From contig JACFNR010000015.1 of assembly GCA_019454765.1 (NCBI GenBank), positions 3,213 through 54,648 on the forward strand: DNA of 51,436 nt. Direction: 5' to 3'. The notes below the pieces were generated by a model. It saw nothing but the letters and a program-made list of their open reading frames with translations. It searched no databases and was not told the DNA's origin. The translations under genes were made by a program, and so were the position numbers. This stretch comes from Trueperaceae bacterium (GTDB lineage: Bacteria > Deinococcota > Deinococci > Deinococcales > Trueperaceae). Shown in pieces: positions 25,405-34,421 of this stretch (its first letter is position 1; the number at the start of each line of letters is the position of its first letter).

Positions 25405-25429
25405 TGACGGCGCCGTGACAGGGGGCGAG

Positions 25430-25435
25430 TAGACT
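25430..25435 (+). promoter_or_regulatory. Candidate leaderless -10 box (TAGACT)
   Basis: TAGACT lies six bases before the GTG of the GGDEF protein, with no Shine-Dalgarno. The same hexamer stands five bases before the trans-sulfuration enzyme ATG at 29778. Confidence 0.45.
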
Positions 25436-25441
25436 GGCCGC

Positions 25442-28400
25442 GTGACGGTTTCCCGCGTGCTGGACGACCTGACCGGCGCCGCCGCCCGATCGGAGTTGGC
25501 GCCGGCGCTGGCCGAGTTCGCCGCCCGGCGCGACGCCGCCGGCGAGCACCACGCACTCGCCGTCATGGACGTCGACAACCTGAAGTCCCTCAACGACGTC
25601 TACGGTCACGCCACCGGCGACGCCGCCCTCCGTGCCGTGGCGGCGCGCGCGCTCGGCGCCCTCCGAAGCGGCGACCGGCTGTTCCGGTACGGCGGCGACG
25701 AGTTCGTGATCCTCCTGCCCGACACCGACCGCGCGGGCGCGGAGGCGATACTGCGCCGCGTTCACCAGCACGTTACGGCAGACCCGGTGCAGGCGGCGGT
25801 GTGGGTGTCCGTCGGCGTGAGCGTGGGCGTGGCCGCCACGGACGAAAGGGACGGGCGCGACCTGTTCACGCGCGCCGACGACCGCGCGCGCCGGGCCAAG
25901 CGCACGGGCCGCAACGCCGTGCTCGCCGACGACGGGGAGGCCGCGCCGCCCGCCGACCCGCTGAGCGGATCGCGCCTGCAGGGGCGGGACCCGCAGCTCG
26001 CCGCCTTCAGCGCCTTCCTGGCGACGCCGGGGCTCGCGGTGCTCCGGGTGGACGCCCCCGCCGGGGCGGGCGTGACGCGCTTCCTCGACGAGCTGGCCGT
26101 CAGGGCTCGGCAGGCGGGCCGGGCGGTCAGGCGCCTGGATGGGCGGGCGTCCCGCAGCGGACTCCACCTCTGGGCGCTCGACTCCGCCTACGCCGGTGTG
26201 GCGCACCACGAGGGCGTGGAGCGCGACCTCGCCGGGCTGATGGCCAACGACGCGGAGGCGCGCGGCCTGGTGCTCCTCGTCACGGCCGGGCCGTCGCTCG
26301 ACCTGGGCAGCGTGAGGCTGGTGGAGGCCCGGCTCGGCGCCGGCGGCGCGAAGCTGGTGGAGGTCGTGGCCCCCGGCGCTCACGGCGCCTTCGCTCCCGA
26401 TGAGCGGCTCCAGCTGACGCCGCTTGCGCCCGCCGAGGTCGGCGCGTGGCTCGGCGCGGCGCTGGGAGGGCCGCTCGACGGGCCGCTCGTGGCGGCGTTG
26501 ACGGCGGCGGGGGAGGGGCTGCCCGGCCGGGTGGCGCGCCTCGTCGGGCGGCTCGTGGCGAGCGGGGCGCTCGTGCGGCGTGGCGGCGTGTGGAGCGCCG
26601 AGCCGAGCGCCGTGGCGCGCGAGGCGGCGCGGCTCGCGGCGGAAGGCGAGGCGGGGGAGTCCGGAGGTCGCGCCGCCCCCCGCGTCACGCTGCCCGCGTG
26701 GGAGACGCCGCTCGTCGGCCGGGCGCCGTGGCTCAGGAGCGCCGGCGCCACCGCGCGCGAGCACCGCCTCGTCACCCTGGTGGGCGCCGGCGGCGCGGGC
26801 AAGTCCCGGCTGGCCGCGCAGCTCGCGCTGGAGCTGGCCCACGACCCGGCGGGCGGCGCGGCCGACGGCACCCACTGGGTGGATCTGAGAAGCGTCGGCG
26901 GCGCCGGGGCGCTGCCCGGCGCCCTCGCCGAGGCGGCCGGACTCGAGGGCGTCGAGGACGCCGAGGACCTGGCGGCGCGCCTGGGCACGCGGGAGCTGCG
27001 GCTGGTTCTGGACAACGCCGACGCGGTCGCCGAGTGGGCCGGCGGCCTGCCGCGCCTGCTGGCGCGCGCCCCCGGTCTGAGCCTGTTGGTCACCTCGCGC
27101 ATGCCGTTGCGCCTGCCGGGGGAGGTCGTGCTGGCCGTGCCCGCCCTGACGCATGTCGCGGCGCGCGAACTGTTCCGCCACGGGATGCGCCGCGTCGGCG
27201 TTCAAGACGAACCAGACGAGCGCCTCCTCGACGAGGTGCTCCTGCGCGTCGGCCGCGAGCCGCTCGCGCTGGAGCTCGCGGCCGCCTGGACGCGGATCCT
27301 GAGCGGCCCAGAGCTGCTGGCGAGGCTGGACGAGCAACCGGGATCGCTCGTGGCGGTGCCGGGCATGCAGCCACTCACCACGCGCTTCATCGACGTGGCG
27401 CGGCGGCTCATGAGCGAGGAGGAGCAGGCGGCCCTCGGGACGCTCGCCCTCATCCCCGGCGGCTTCACCGCCGAGGACGGCCGCGAGGCCAGCGGCGCCT
27501 CGGCGTTCTTCCTGCTGGCTCTGCTCGAGCGCTCCCTGCTGCGCCGCGACGGGGAGCGTTACTCGGTCCACTCCGCCATCGCCGAGCGTTTCCGAGCCGC
27601 GCTCGCGGACGTGGAGGCCGCGGAGGGGCGGGTGGCGCGCACCTACTCCGGACTGGCGCGGCGCCTGGGCGAGCTCCCCGGGCGCGAGCGGACGGAGCGG
27701 GGGTTCAAGCGGGTCGACGCGGAGCGCGCCAACCTCGAGAGCGCGCTGACCTGGCTGGCGAAGCGACGGGACGTCGCCGGGGTGTGGCCGCTCGTGCGGC
27801 TGCTGCGCGGCTACTACGACGTGCGGGGCAGGTCGCGTCGCGGGCTCGCCGTCTTCCGGCAGGTCGACGAGGCGCTCGCCGGTGCGGTGGACGCGGAGCT
27901 CCTGGCGTGGGTGAGGGAGGCGCGCGGGCTCTTCCATTGGCAGCGCGGCGAGGTCGACGCGGCCAGGGAGTGCGTGGCCGACGCGCTCGCGCTGCTCGCG
28001 CCGGGTGGACCGAACGCCACCTTCGGCATGGTGCTTAACACGGCCGGGATCGTCATGGACGGTGACTTCGACGAGCAGGTGGGTTACTTCGACGCCTCGG
28101 CGCGCATGCGCGCCTCGCTGGGCGACGAGTTCGGGGAGGCGCAGGCGCGCGGCAACGTGGCGTTGCTGCTGGCGTCGCGCGGGAGGCACGAGGAGGCGTA
28201 CGCGGCCCTGCAGGTGGCGCGCCGCAACTACGTGGCGGTGCGGCACGACAGCGGGCTGGCGTTGACCTTGGCCAGCATGGCGCAGCAGGCTCACGCGGGC
28301 CGGTTGCCGGCGGCCGGGGCCTTGGCGCTGGCGCGCGAGGGGCTCGAGCTGGCGGAGCGCATCGGCTACCCCTACGGCGCACGCCTCGCCGCGACCGCCA

Positions 28401-28579
28401 TGGCGGAGGTGTTGGCCGCCGGCGGCCGGGGCGAGGAGGCCGCCGCCGCGTTCGCGCGCGCCGCGCGCTGGGCCCACGAGGAGGAGCGCCCGGCCCTCGA
28501 GCACGACCTCCACGAGCGCGCCGCCGCGGCGCGCCTGGCCGGGCAGGCGGCCCTGGCGGCCGACCCGGAGAGCGCCTAG
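25442..28579 (+). CDS. GGDEF diguanylate cyclase fused to two ATPase-like domains and TPR repeats
   Basis: 1,045 residues. The GGDEF domain opens almost at the N-terminus (DDLTG at 8-12). It has an intact active-site GGDEF (84-88) and an inhibitory-site RSGD (75-78) exactly five residues upstream, so c-di-GMP synthesis with product inhibition is likely. A first ATPase-like region (about 180-400) has a degraded P-loop, APAGAGVTR. A second, STAND/NB-ARC-like region (about 415-700) has an intact Walker A GAGGAGKSR (Lys454) and Walker B LRLVLDNAD. Residues 720-1045 are helical TPR-like repeats. GTG at 25442 is preferred because a -10 box stands six bases before it. Confidence 0.85.
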   Translation: MTVSRVLDDLTGAAARSELAPALAEFAARRDAAGEHHALAVMDVDNLKSLNDVYGHATGDAALRAVAARALGALRSGDRLFRYGGDEFVILLPDTDRAGAEAILRRVHQHVTADPVQAAVWVSVGVSVGVAATDERDGRDLFTRADDRARRAKRTGRNAVLADDGEAAPPADPLSGSRLQGRDPQLAAFSAFLATPGLAVLRVDAPAGAGVTRFLDELAVRARQAGRAVRRLDGRASRSGLHLWALDSAYAGVAHHEGVERDLAGLMANDAEARGLVLLVTAGPSLDLGSVRLVEARLGAGGAKLVEVVAPGAHGAFAPDERLQLTPLAPAEVGAWLGAALGGPLDGPLVAALTAAGEGLPGRVARLVGRLVASGALVRRGGVWSAEPSAVAREAARLAAEGEAGESGGRAAPRVTLPAWETPLVGRAPWLRSAGATAREHRLVTLVGAGGAGKSRLAAQLALELAHDPAGGAADGTHWVDLRSVGGAGALPGALAEAAGLEGVEDAEDLAARLGTRELRLVLDNADAVAEWAGGLPRLLARAPGLSLLVTSRMPLRLPGEVVLAVPALTHVAARELFRHGMRRVGVQDEPDERLLDEVLLRVGREPLALELAAAWTRILSGPELLARLDEQPGSLVAVPGMQPLTTRFIDVARRLMSEEEQAALGTLALIPGGFTAEDGREASGASAFFLLALLERSLLRRDGERYSVHSAIAERFRAALADVEAAEGRVARTYSGLARRLGELPGRERTERGFKRVDAERANLESALTWLAKRRDVAGVWPLVRLLRGYYDVRGRSRRGLAVFRQVDEALAGAVDAELLAWVREARGLFHWQRGEVDAARECVADALALLAPGGPNATFGMVLNTAGIVMDGDFDEQVGYFDASARMRASLGDEFGEAQARGNVALLLASRGRHEEAYAALQVARRNYVAVRHDSGLALTLASMAQQAHAGRLPAAGALALAREGLELAERIGYPYGARLAATAMAEVLAAGGRGEEAAAAFARAARWAHEEERPALEHDLHERAAAARLAGQAALAADPESA

Positions 28580-29778
28580 GCCGGCACGCCCACGCGCGCC
28601 GCGGCGGCCGCGGCCTGCACCACGTCGGCGACCAGGTCGTCCGTCGCCTCGACGCCCACCGACAGCCGCACGAGCCCGTCGACCACGCCCTCCGCCGCCA
28701 GCAGTTCCCGCGGCAGGAGCTGGTGGGTGGTCGAGGCGGGGTGGCAGGCAAGCGACGCCACGTCGCCGAGGGACACGGCGTGGTCGAAGAGGCGCAGCGC
28801 CTCGAGGAAGGCCGCCGCCGCGGGCAGCCCGCCGGCCAGCTCGAGCGACACCATCCCGCCGAAGTCGCTCATCTGCCGCGCCGCCACGGCGTGACCCGGG
28901 TGCTCCTCCAGGCCCGGGTAGTGAACGCGCGCCACGCCCGGTAGGCCGCGCAGGGCTAGCGCCACCGCCCTGGCGTTGCGGCAGTGCGCCGCCATGCGCA
29001 GGTGCAGGGTGCGCATGCCGCGCAGCAGCAGGTGCGCCGCGAACGGGTCGAGGGTGGCGCCGAGGTGACGCAGCCCCTCCATGCGGATGGGTCCGGTCAG
29101 CTCGACCGGTCCCGCCACGACGCCTCCCAGGAGGTCGCCGTGGCCGCTCAAGTACTTGGTCGCCGAGTGCACCACGAGGTCGATGCCGTGTTCGCGGGGA
29201 CGCGTCAGGTACGGCGTGGCGAAGGTGTTGTCGCACACGCTGATCAGTCCGTGCGCCCGCGCCACCCGGCCCACTAGCGCCAGGTCGTGCACCCGCAGGT
29301 CGGGGTTGGTCGGCGTCTCCACGTAGAGCATGCGGCTGTGCGGACCCACGGCCCCCGCGAGCTCGTGGTCGGCCACGGCGCGCGCCGTCACGCCGAAGCG
29401 CGGCAGGAGGTCCTCCAGCAGGCCGCGCGTGCCGCCGTAGAGCGGCCCGAGGAGCAGCACCTCGTCGCCCTGGCGCAGCAGGCTCATGAACACGGCGGCG
29501 ATGGCGCCCATGCCCGACGCGAACGCCACCCCGTCCTCCGCGCCCTCCAGCGACGCCACCTTCTCCTCGACCGCCCTGACGGTGGGGTTGCCGACGCGCG
29601 AGTAGACGTTGCCCGCCGACTCGCCGGCGAACAGGGCGGCGCCCTGCGCCATGCTGCCGAGCACGAACGTGCTCGTCTGGTAGATGGGCGTGACGTGCGC
29701 CATGGTCAGCGGGTCGTGATGCTGCCCGGCGCGGACGGCACGCGTGGCGAAGGCTCGCCCCTGCCTGTCTTGTTCCAT
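28576..29778 (-). CDS. Cys/Met-metabolism PLP enzyme (cystathionine or methionine gamma-lyase type)
   Basis: 400 residues, full length. PLP-phosphate-binding YSRVGNP (Tyr59, Arg61), SATKYLSGHGD with the Schiff-base lysine Lys208, and VETPTNP identify the trans-sulfuration family. At the position where methionine gamma-lyases often carry Cys, the sequence is GPLYGGTRG, closer to cystathionine gamma-lyase or synthase, so the exact reaction is open. The enzyme is cytosolic. The start is ATG at 29778, five bases after a TAGACT box. The stop overlaps the opposite-strand stop of the GGDEF gene inside CTAG. Divergent from mmsA. Confidence 0.87.
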   Translation of the reverse strand: MEQDRQGRAFATRAVRAGQHHDPLTMAHVTPIYQTSTFVLGSMAQGAALFAGESAGNVYSRVGNPTVRAVEEKVASLEGAEDGVAFASGMGAIAAVFMSLLRQGDEVLLLGPLYGGTRGLLEDLLPRFGVTARAVADHELAGAVGPHSRMLYVETPTNPDLRVHDLALVGRVARAHGLISVCDNTFATPYLTRPREHGIDLVVHSATKYLSGHGDLLGGVVAGPVELTGPIRMEGLRHLGATLDPFAAHLLLRGMRTLHLRMAAHCRNARAVALALRGLPGVARVHYPGLEEHPGHAVAARQMSDFGGMVSLELAGGLPAAAAFLEALRLFDHAVSLGDVASLACHPASTTHQLLPRELLAAEGVVDGLVRLSVGVEATDDLVADVVQAAAAAARVGVPA

Positions 29779-29783
29779 GCCCG

Positions 29784-29789
29784 AGTCTA
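29784..29789 (-). promoter_or_regulatory. Candidate leaderless -10 box (TAGACT)
   Basis: On the minus strand TAGACT lies five bases before the ATG at 29778. There is no Shine-Dalgarno, so the transcript is probably leaderless. Confidence 0.5.
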
Positions 29790-29870
29790 CCCGCGCGGCT
29801 GGGGCGGGGTCGGTGCCGGGCCGACCGGCGGTGCGCGCGTCGGGGCCGAGGACCCTCCCTGACGCGTTCT

Positions 29871-29909
29871 TTGCCAACCGTCGCGCGGTAGGCGTACAAT
29901 GCGCCTACC
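29871..29909 (+). promoter_or_regulatory. Promoter of the pyrimidine-catabolism cluster with a palindrome around the -10
   Basis: TTGCCA (29871-29876, 5/6 match to the -35) is 18 bases from TACAAT (29895-29900, 5/6 match to the -10). The -10 box sits between perfect inverted arms GGTAGGCG (29887-29894) and CGCCTACC (29902-29909). A repressor bound there would block RNA polymerase directly. mmsA starts about 65 bases downstream of the predicted start point. Confidence 0.72.
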
Positions 29910-29972
29910 CAAAACCGGGCGCGGCGCAGGCCGCACACCTTCATATCTACCAGCAGGGATGGTGGCTCGAAG

Positions 29973-31454
29973 ATGATCGAAACGGCTCAAGACCTCCTCA
30001 ACTACGTGGGTGGCAAGTGGCAGCCCTCACGCTCCAGCGCGCGGCAGGACGTGCGCAACCCCGCCACGGGCGCGACCATCGCTCGCGTGCCCCTCAGCCC
30101 CAAGGACGAGGTCGACGAGGCCGTCAAGGTCGGCGTCCAGGCCTTCAAGGCGTGGCGCGAGACCCCGGTGGTCGACCGCATCAAGCCGCTCTTCAAGCTG
30201 CGTGAGCTGCTGACCGCCAACCAGGACGAGCTGGCGCGCACCATCACCAACGAGGCCGGCAAGACGTACGGCGAGTCGTTCGCCGAGATGGCCCGCGGCA
30301 TCGAGAACGTCGAGGTCGCCTGCGGCGCGCCCTACATGATGCAGGGCACCAACAACGAGGACATCGCGCACGGCATCGACGAGCACATGATCAGGCAGCC
30401 GCTCGGGGTGGTGGCGGCCATCACGCCGTTCAACTTCCCCGGCATGATCCCGCTCTGGTTCCTGCCGTACGCGGTCGCCACCGGCAACTGCTTCCTGCTC
30501 AAGCCGAGCGAGAAGGTGCCGATGACCACGCAGCTCCTGTTCCGCCTGCTAGAGGAGGCCGGCTTCCCCGCCGGTGTCGTCGGGCTCGTCAACGGCGGCA
30601 AGGAGACGGTCGACGCCATCCTGGATCACCCGGACGTCAAGGCGGTGTCGTTCGTCGGCTCCACCTCGGTGGCCAAGTACATCTACTCGCGCGCCGCGGC
30701 CAACGGCAAGCGCGCGCAGTGCCAGGGCGGCGCCAAGAACCCGGCCGTCATCCTGCCTGACGCCGACATGGAGATGGCCACGCGCATCGTGACCGACTCG
30801 GCCTTCGGCTGCGCCGGCCAGCGCTGCCTCGCCACGTCCGTCGCCATCACGGTGGGCGACGCGCGCAAGGAGTTCACGGAGCGCATGGTCGCGGCCGCGC
30901 AGGCGCGCAAGGTGGGTTACGGCCTCGAGAAGGGCGTCGACATGGGCCCCGTCATCTCGGCCGAGTCGAAGGCCCGCATCGCCGGCCTGATCGACAAGGG
31001 CCTCAGCGAGGGCGCGCGCCTGCTCACGGGCGGCGCCGACGCGGACATCGACGGCTTCAGCAACGGCTACTTCGTGCACCCCACGCTGCTCGACGACGTG
31101 AACCCCGGTTCGAGCATCGCCAAGACCGAGGTCTTCGGGCCGGTCCTGTCGATGATGCACGCCTCCAGCCTCGACGAGGCCATCGACTGGGTCAACGACC
31201 GCGCGTACGGCAACCAGGCCTCCATCTTCACGACCTCCGGCAGCGCCGCGAGGCAGTTCCGCCACCAGGCCGTCGCGGGCAACATCGGCATCAACCTCGG
31301 CGTGGCCGCTCCCATGGCCTTCTTCCCGTTCAGTGGCTGGAGCGAGAGCTTCTTCGGCGACTTGCACGCGCAGGGCGCGCACGGTATAGAGTTCTACACG
31401 CAGACGAAGATCGTCATCGAGCGGTGGCCCCAGACCTGGAGCCGCACGTTCTGA
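29973..31454 (+). CDS. mmsA: CoA-acylating methylmalonate-semialdehyde dehydrogenase
   Basis: 493 residues, the usual size. It oxidises methylmalonate semialdehyde to propionyl-CoA and malonate semialdehyde to acetyl-CoA with NAD and CoA. The nucleophile is Cys285 in FGCAGQRCLATS. The base position that is Glu in most aldehyde dehydrogenases is replaced in QGGAKNPAV, as in MMSDH. NAD-binding residues lie in ITPFNFPGMIPLWFLPYA. It precedes the reductive pyrimidine genes, where thymine breakdown yields methylmalonate semialdehyde and uracil malonate semialdehyde, so the context fits. It could also serve valine or inositol catabolism. Confidence 0.9.
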   Translation: MIETAQDLLNYVGGKWQPSRSSARQDVRNPATGATIARVPLSPKDEVDEAVKVGVQAFKAWRETPVVDRIKPLFKLRELLTANQDELARTITNEAGKTYGESFAEMARGIENVEVACGAPYMMQGTNNEDIAHGIDEHMIRQPLGVVAAITPFNFPGMIPLWFLPYAVATGNCFLLKPSEKVPMTTQLLFRLLEEAGFPAGVVGLVNGGKETVDAILDHPDVKAVSFVGSTSVAKYIYSRAAANGKRAQCQGGAKNPAVILPDADMEMATRIVTDSAFGCAGQRCLATSVAITVGDARKEFTERMVAAAQARKVGYGLEKGVDMGPVISAESKARIAGLIDKGLSEGARLLTGGADADIDGFSNGYFVHPTLLDDVNPGSSIAKTEVFGPVLSMMHASSLDEAIDWVNDRAYGNQASIFTTSGSAARQFRHQAVAGNIGINLGVAAPMAFFPFSGWSESFFGDLHAQGAHGIEFYTQTKIVIERWPQTWSRTF

Positions 31455-31476
31455 GCTAGGCCGCTTCAGGCCCCCA

Positions 31477-31511
31477 CGCTCGCGGTCGCCGTAGGGAGGT
31501 GGCCGCGAGCG
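31477..31511 (+). terminator. Hairpin between mmsA and preT
   Basis: A 9-bp perfect stem CGCTCGCGG/CCGCGAGCG is extended by five pairs including two G-T wobbles, closing a 7-base loop (31491-31497). It begins 22 bases after the mmsA stop. There is no T-run. A 127-base gap follows mmsA before preT, so it may be partial termination or RNA processing. Confidence 0.5.
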
Positions 31512-31581
31512 CGACGTACCCAGAGTCGGCCCCGTCAGCGCCCGCGAACCCCCTACGTAGTAGCGGAGTCCCAGGAGGAGC

Positions 31582-33009
31582 ATGGAGCACAGTGAGCTGT
31601 CCTTGGCGCAGTTGCAGGACTCGTTCTCCGAGACCTACCCGCGCTACACAGAGAACGAGGCGAGAGTCGAGGCCGACCGCTGCCTCTACTGCTTCGACGC
31701 GCCCTGCATAAAGGCCTGTCCGACCAGCATCGACATCCCCACCTTCATCAGGCAGATCGCCAACGACAACCTGACGGGCGCGGGCACCACCATCCTCGAA
31801 TCGAACATGATGGGGCACTCGTGCGGCCGCGTCTGCCCGGTCGAGGAACTCTGCGTCGGGGCGTGCGTGCTCGGCCGCGAGCACCGCCCGATCGCCATCG
31901 GCAGGCTGCAGCGCTACGCCACCGACCACATCTTCGACAACGACATCCAGCCGTTCGACCTCGTTCCCGACACGGGCAAGCGCGTGGCCGTCATCGGCGG
32001 CGGCCCGGCGGGCCTCAGCGCCGCCGGCGAGTTGGCGCGGCGCGGGATCCGGGCGACCGTGTTCGAGAAGGACGAGTTCGCCGGAGGCCTCTCCACCTAC
32101 GGCATCGTGACCCTGCGCGAGCCGACGCAGGTGGCGCTCGACGAGGCCGCCTTCGTCGAGAAGCTGGGCGTCGAGATCCGCACGGGAGTCGAGGTCGGCA
32201 AGGACGTCGGCATCGACCACCTCTTGAACGACTACGACGCCGTCGTGTTCGCTGCGGGCACCGGCCGCGTGCCCGACCTCGGCGTACCGGGCGAGGAACT
32301 CGGCGGCGTCGTGGAGGCGCTGCCCATGGTGCGGGCCAGCAAGCTCGCCTACCTGGACGGTTTGGATGGCTTGCGCGACATCGAGGTGGGCGACGAGGTG
32401 ATCGTGGTGGGCGCGGGCAACACGGCCATCGACGCCGCCACCATCGCCAAGCGCCTCGGCGCCGAGCGCGTCACGATGCTCTACCGCCGCAGCCGCGCCG
32501 AGATGAGCGCCTACGATCACGAGGTCGACTTCGTGCGCAACGAGGGCGTCGACATCCGCTTCCTCACCCAGCCCGTCGAGATCCTGGGCGAGGGGGGGCG
32601 CGTGACCGGCGTGCGCTGCGTGCGCATGAAGCTCGGCGAACCCGACGCCAAGGGCCGGCGCTCGCCGCAGCCCGTGCCGGGCACCGAGTTCGTGCTGCCG
32701 GCCGACCAGGTCATCAAGGCCATCGGGCAGGAGAAGCTCGTCGCGCTGTACGACGCGGTCGGGGTGGCTCACCGCAACGGTTACGTGACCACCGACGCCG
32801 AACTCAGGACCAGCAACCCGAAGGTGTTCGCGGCGGGCGACTGCATCCGCGCCACCGGCCACGCCATCACGGTACAGGCCGCCGAGGACGGCAAGATCGT
32901 CGCCAGGGCCATCGCCAAGCAGCTGGGAGTGGCCGACGTCGAGCCGAACCCCACCCGCGGCCGTTTCCTTCACGCCACGGCGAACGACATCGCGAGGATC
33001 CATGGCTGA
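31582..33009 (+). CDS. preT: NAD-dependent dihydropyrimidine dehydrogenase, FAD/Fe-S subunit
   Basis: 475 residues. It passes electrons between NADH and the PreA subunit during reduction of uracil and thymine. The N-terminal iron-sulfur region has CLYCFDAPCIKACP (about 34-47) and CGRVCPVEELCVGAC (about 81-95). The FAD-binding GGGPAGLSAAGELARRG and NAD-binding VVGAGNTAIDAA motifs follow, as in the N-terminal half of mammalian DPD. The start is ATG at 31582 with AGGAGGAG just upstream. It overlaps preA by eight bases, so the two are coupled. Confidence 0.93.
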   Translation: MEHSELSLAQLQDSFSETYPRYTENEARVEADRCLYCFDAPCIKACPTSIDIPTFIRQIANDNLTGAGTTILESNMMGHSCGRVCPVEELCVGACVLGREHRPIAIGRLQRYATDHIFDNDIQPFDLVPDTGKRVAVIGGGPAGLSAAGELARRGIRATVFEKDEFAGGLSTYGIVTLREPTQVALDEAAFVEKLGVEIRTGVEVGKDVGIDHLLNDYDAVVFAAGTGRVPDLGVPGEELGGVVEALPMVRASKLAYLDGLDGLRDIEVGDEVIVVGAGNTAIDAATIAKRLGAERVTMLYRRSRAEMSAYDHEVDFVRNEGVDIRFLTQPVEILGEGGRVTGVRCVRMKLGEPDAKGRRSPQPVPGTEFVLPADQVIKAIGQEKLVALYDAVGVAHRNGYVTTDAELRTSNPKVFAAGDCIRATGHAITVQAAEDGKIVARAIAKQLGVADVEPNPTRGRFLHATANDIARIHG

Positions 33010-34357
33010 CCTCACCACCAACTTCGCGGGAATCACCAGTCCCAACCCGTTCTGGCTCGCTTCCGCACCCCCCACCAACTCCGCCTACCAGATCAACAAG
33101 GCCTTCGAGTACGGCTGGGGCGGCGCCGTCTGGAAGACAATCGGCGATCCGGTCCTCAACGTCGTCAACCGCTACGGCCAGTTCCAGTACAACAAGAACC
33201 GGCTCATCGGTATCAACAACGTGGAGCTCATCTCCGACAGGCCCATCGAGGTCAACCTGAAGGAGATCCGCGAGATCAAGAAGCTCTGGCCCGACCGCGC
33301 CGTGATCGTGTCGGCCATGGTCTCCAGCAACGAGGCGGCCTGGAAGAAGGTGGTCCAGCAGATCGAGGACACCGGGGCCGATGGCATCGAGCTCAACTAC
33401 GGCTGCCCGCACGGCATGAGCGAGCGCGGCATGGGCGCGGCGGTCGGGCAGGTGCCCGAGTACTGCGAGATGATCACGAACTGGGTCACCTCGGCCGCCA
33501 GCATCCCCGTCATCGTCAAGCTGACGCCCAACGTCACCAACATCATCCCGCCGGCTCACGCCGCCATCAACGCCGGCGCCGACGGCATCTCCCTCATCAA
33601 CACCATCAACTCCATCACGGGCGTCAACCTCGACACCTTCGAGATGACCCCCAACATCGGCGGCAAGGGCGGCCACGGCGGGTACGCCGGGCCGGCCGCG
33701 CGCCCCATCGCGCTGCACATGCTGTCGCAGGTAGCGTCCGACCCGAAGTTCCAGGCGGCCGGCATCCCCATCTCCGGCATGGGCGGCATCGAGACGTGGC
33801 GCGACGCGGCGGAGTTCCTGCTCCTCGGCTCCACCAGCATGCAGGTCTGCACGGCCGTCATGCATTACGGCTTCCGCATCATCCACGAGCTGTGCGACGG
33901 CCTCTCGAACTGGCTCGACGAGAAGGGCAAGTCGTCCATCGAGGAGTTGCGCGGCGCCTCGGTGCACCGCATCTCCGACTTCGGCGACTTCGACCTCTCC
34001 TACCGCACCGTCGCCCTCATCGACGAGGACAAGTGCATCCAGTGCAACCTCTGCTACGTCGCCTGCGACGAGGGCGCGCACCAGTGCATCGACCTCACCA
34101 AGGACGGCAAGGTCGTCGACCCCGAGACGTACACGGGCGCCGAGCTCCTCCAGCCGGTGGTGCGCGAGGACGACTGCGTCGGCTGCGACCTCTGCAGCCT
34201 GGTGTGCCCGGTCGACGACTGCATAACGATGGTCGAGCGGCCCCCGAAGTTCGAGTCGGTCACCTGGAACGAGCTCCTGCGCACGCGACCGGAGGTGACC
34301 ACGGACTGGGACGCCATGGTGGCGTTCCGCGAGGAGAAGGGTATCGAGATCCACTGA
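33002..34357 (+). CDS. preA: NAD-dependent dihydropyrimidine dehydrogenase, FMN subunit
   Basis: 451 residues; catalytic subunit that reduces uracil/thymine to the 5,6-dihydro forms (reversible in vitro). The FMN TIM-barrel carries the active-site loop NYGCPHGMSERGMGAAVGQ, and IPISGMGGIETWRDA near the phosphate site. Two C-terminal 4Fe-4S motifs (CIQCNLCYVAC and CVGCDLCSLVCP) link it to PreT. Position and motif order match PreA of enteric bacteria. The start lies inside the preT end; the stop is followed by a perfect hairpin before hydA. Confidence 0.94.
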   Translation: MADLTTNFAGITSPNPFWLASAPPTNSAYQINKAFEYGWGGAVWKTIGDPVLNVVNRYGQFQYNKNRLIGINNVELISDRPIEVNLKEIREIKKLWPDRAVIVSAMVSSNEAAWKKVVQQIEDTGADGIELNYGCPHGMSERGMGAAVGQVPEYCEMITNWVTSAASIPVIVKLTPNVTNIIPPAHAAINAGADGISLINTINSITGVNLDTFEMTPNIGGKGGHGGYAGPAARPIALHMLSQVASDPKFQAAGIPISGMGGIETWRDAAEFLLLGSTSMQVCTAVMHYGFRIIHELCDGLSNWLDEKGKSSIEELRGASVHRISDFGDFDLSYRTVALIDEDKCIQCNLCYVACDEGAHQCIDLTKDGKVVDPETYTGAELLQPVVREDDCVGCDLCSLVCPVDDCITMVERPPKFESVTWNELLRTRPEVTTDWDAMVAFREEKGIEIH

Positions 34358-34367
34358 GCGTGACGCG

Positions 34368-34396
34368 GCGGGCGCCCGGCCGTACCGGGCGCCCGC
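34368..34396 (+). terminator. Hairpin between preA and hydA
   Basis: Perfect 12-bp stem GCGGGCGCCCGG (34368-34379) / CCGGGCGCCCGC (34385-34396) with a 5-base loop, 11 bases after the preA stop. The following sequence TCACTAT lacks a T-run, so it may attenuate rather than stop transcription into hydA. Confidence 0.6.
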
Positions 34397-34421
34397 TCAC
34401 TATCGGCACGAAAGGACGAAC

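Noticed and set aside
25334-29944. A 1,536-codon open frame on the minus strand
   Set aside because: It runs antisense to the GGDEF-STAND gene, whose domains are clear, and its translation is low-complexity Arg/Gly/Ala/His-rich. High GC makes such shadow frames common.
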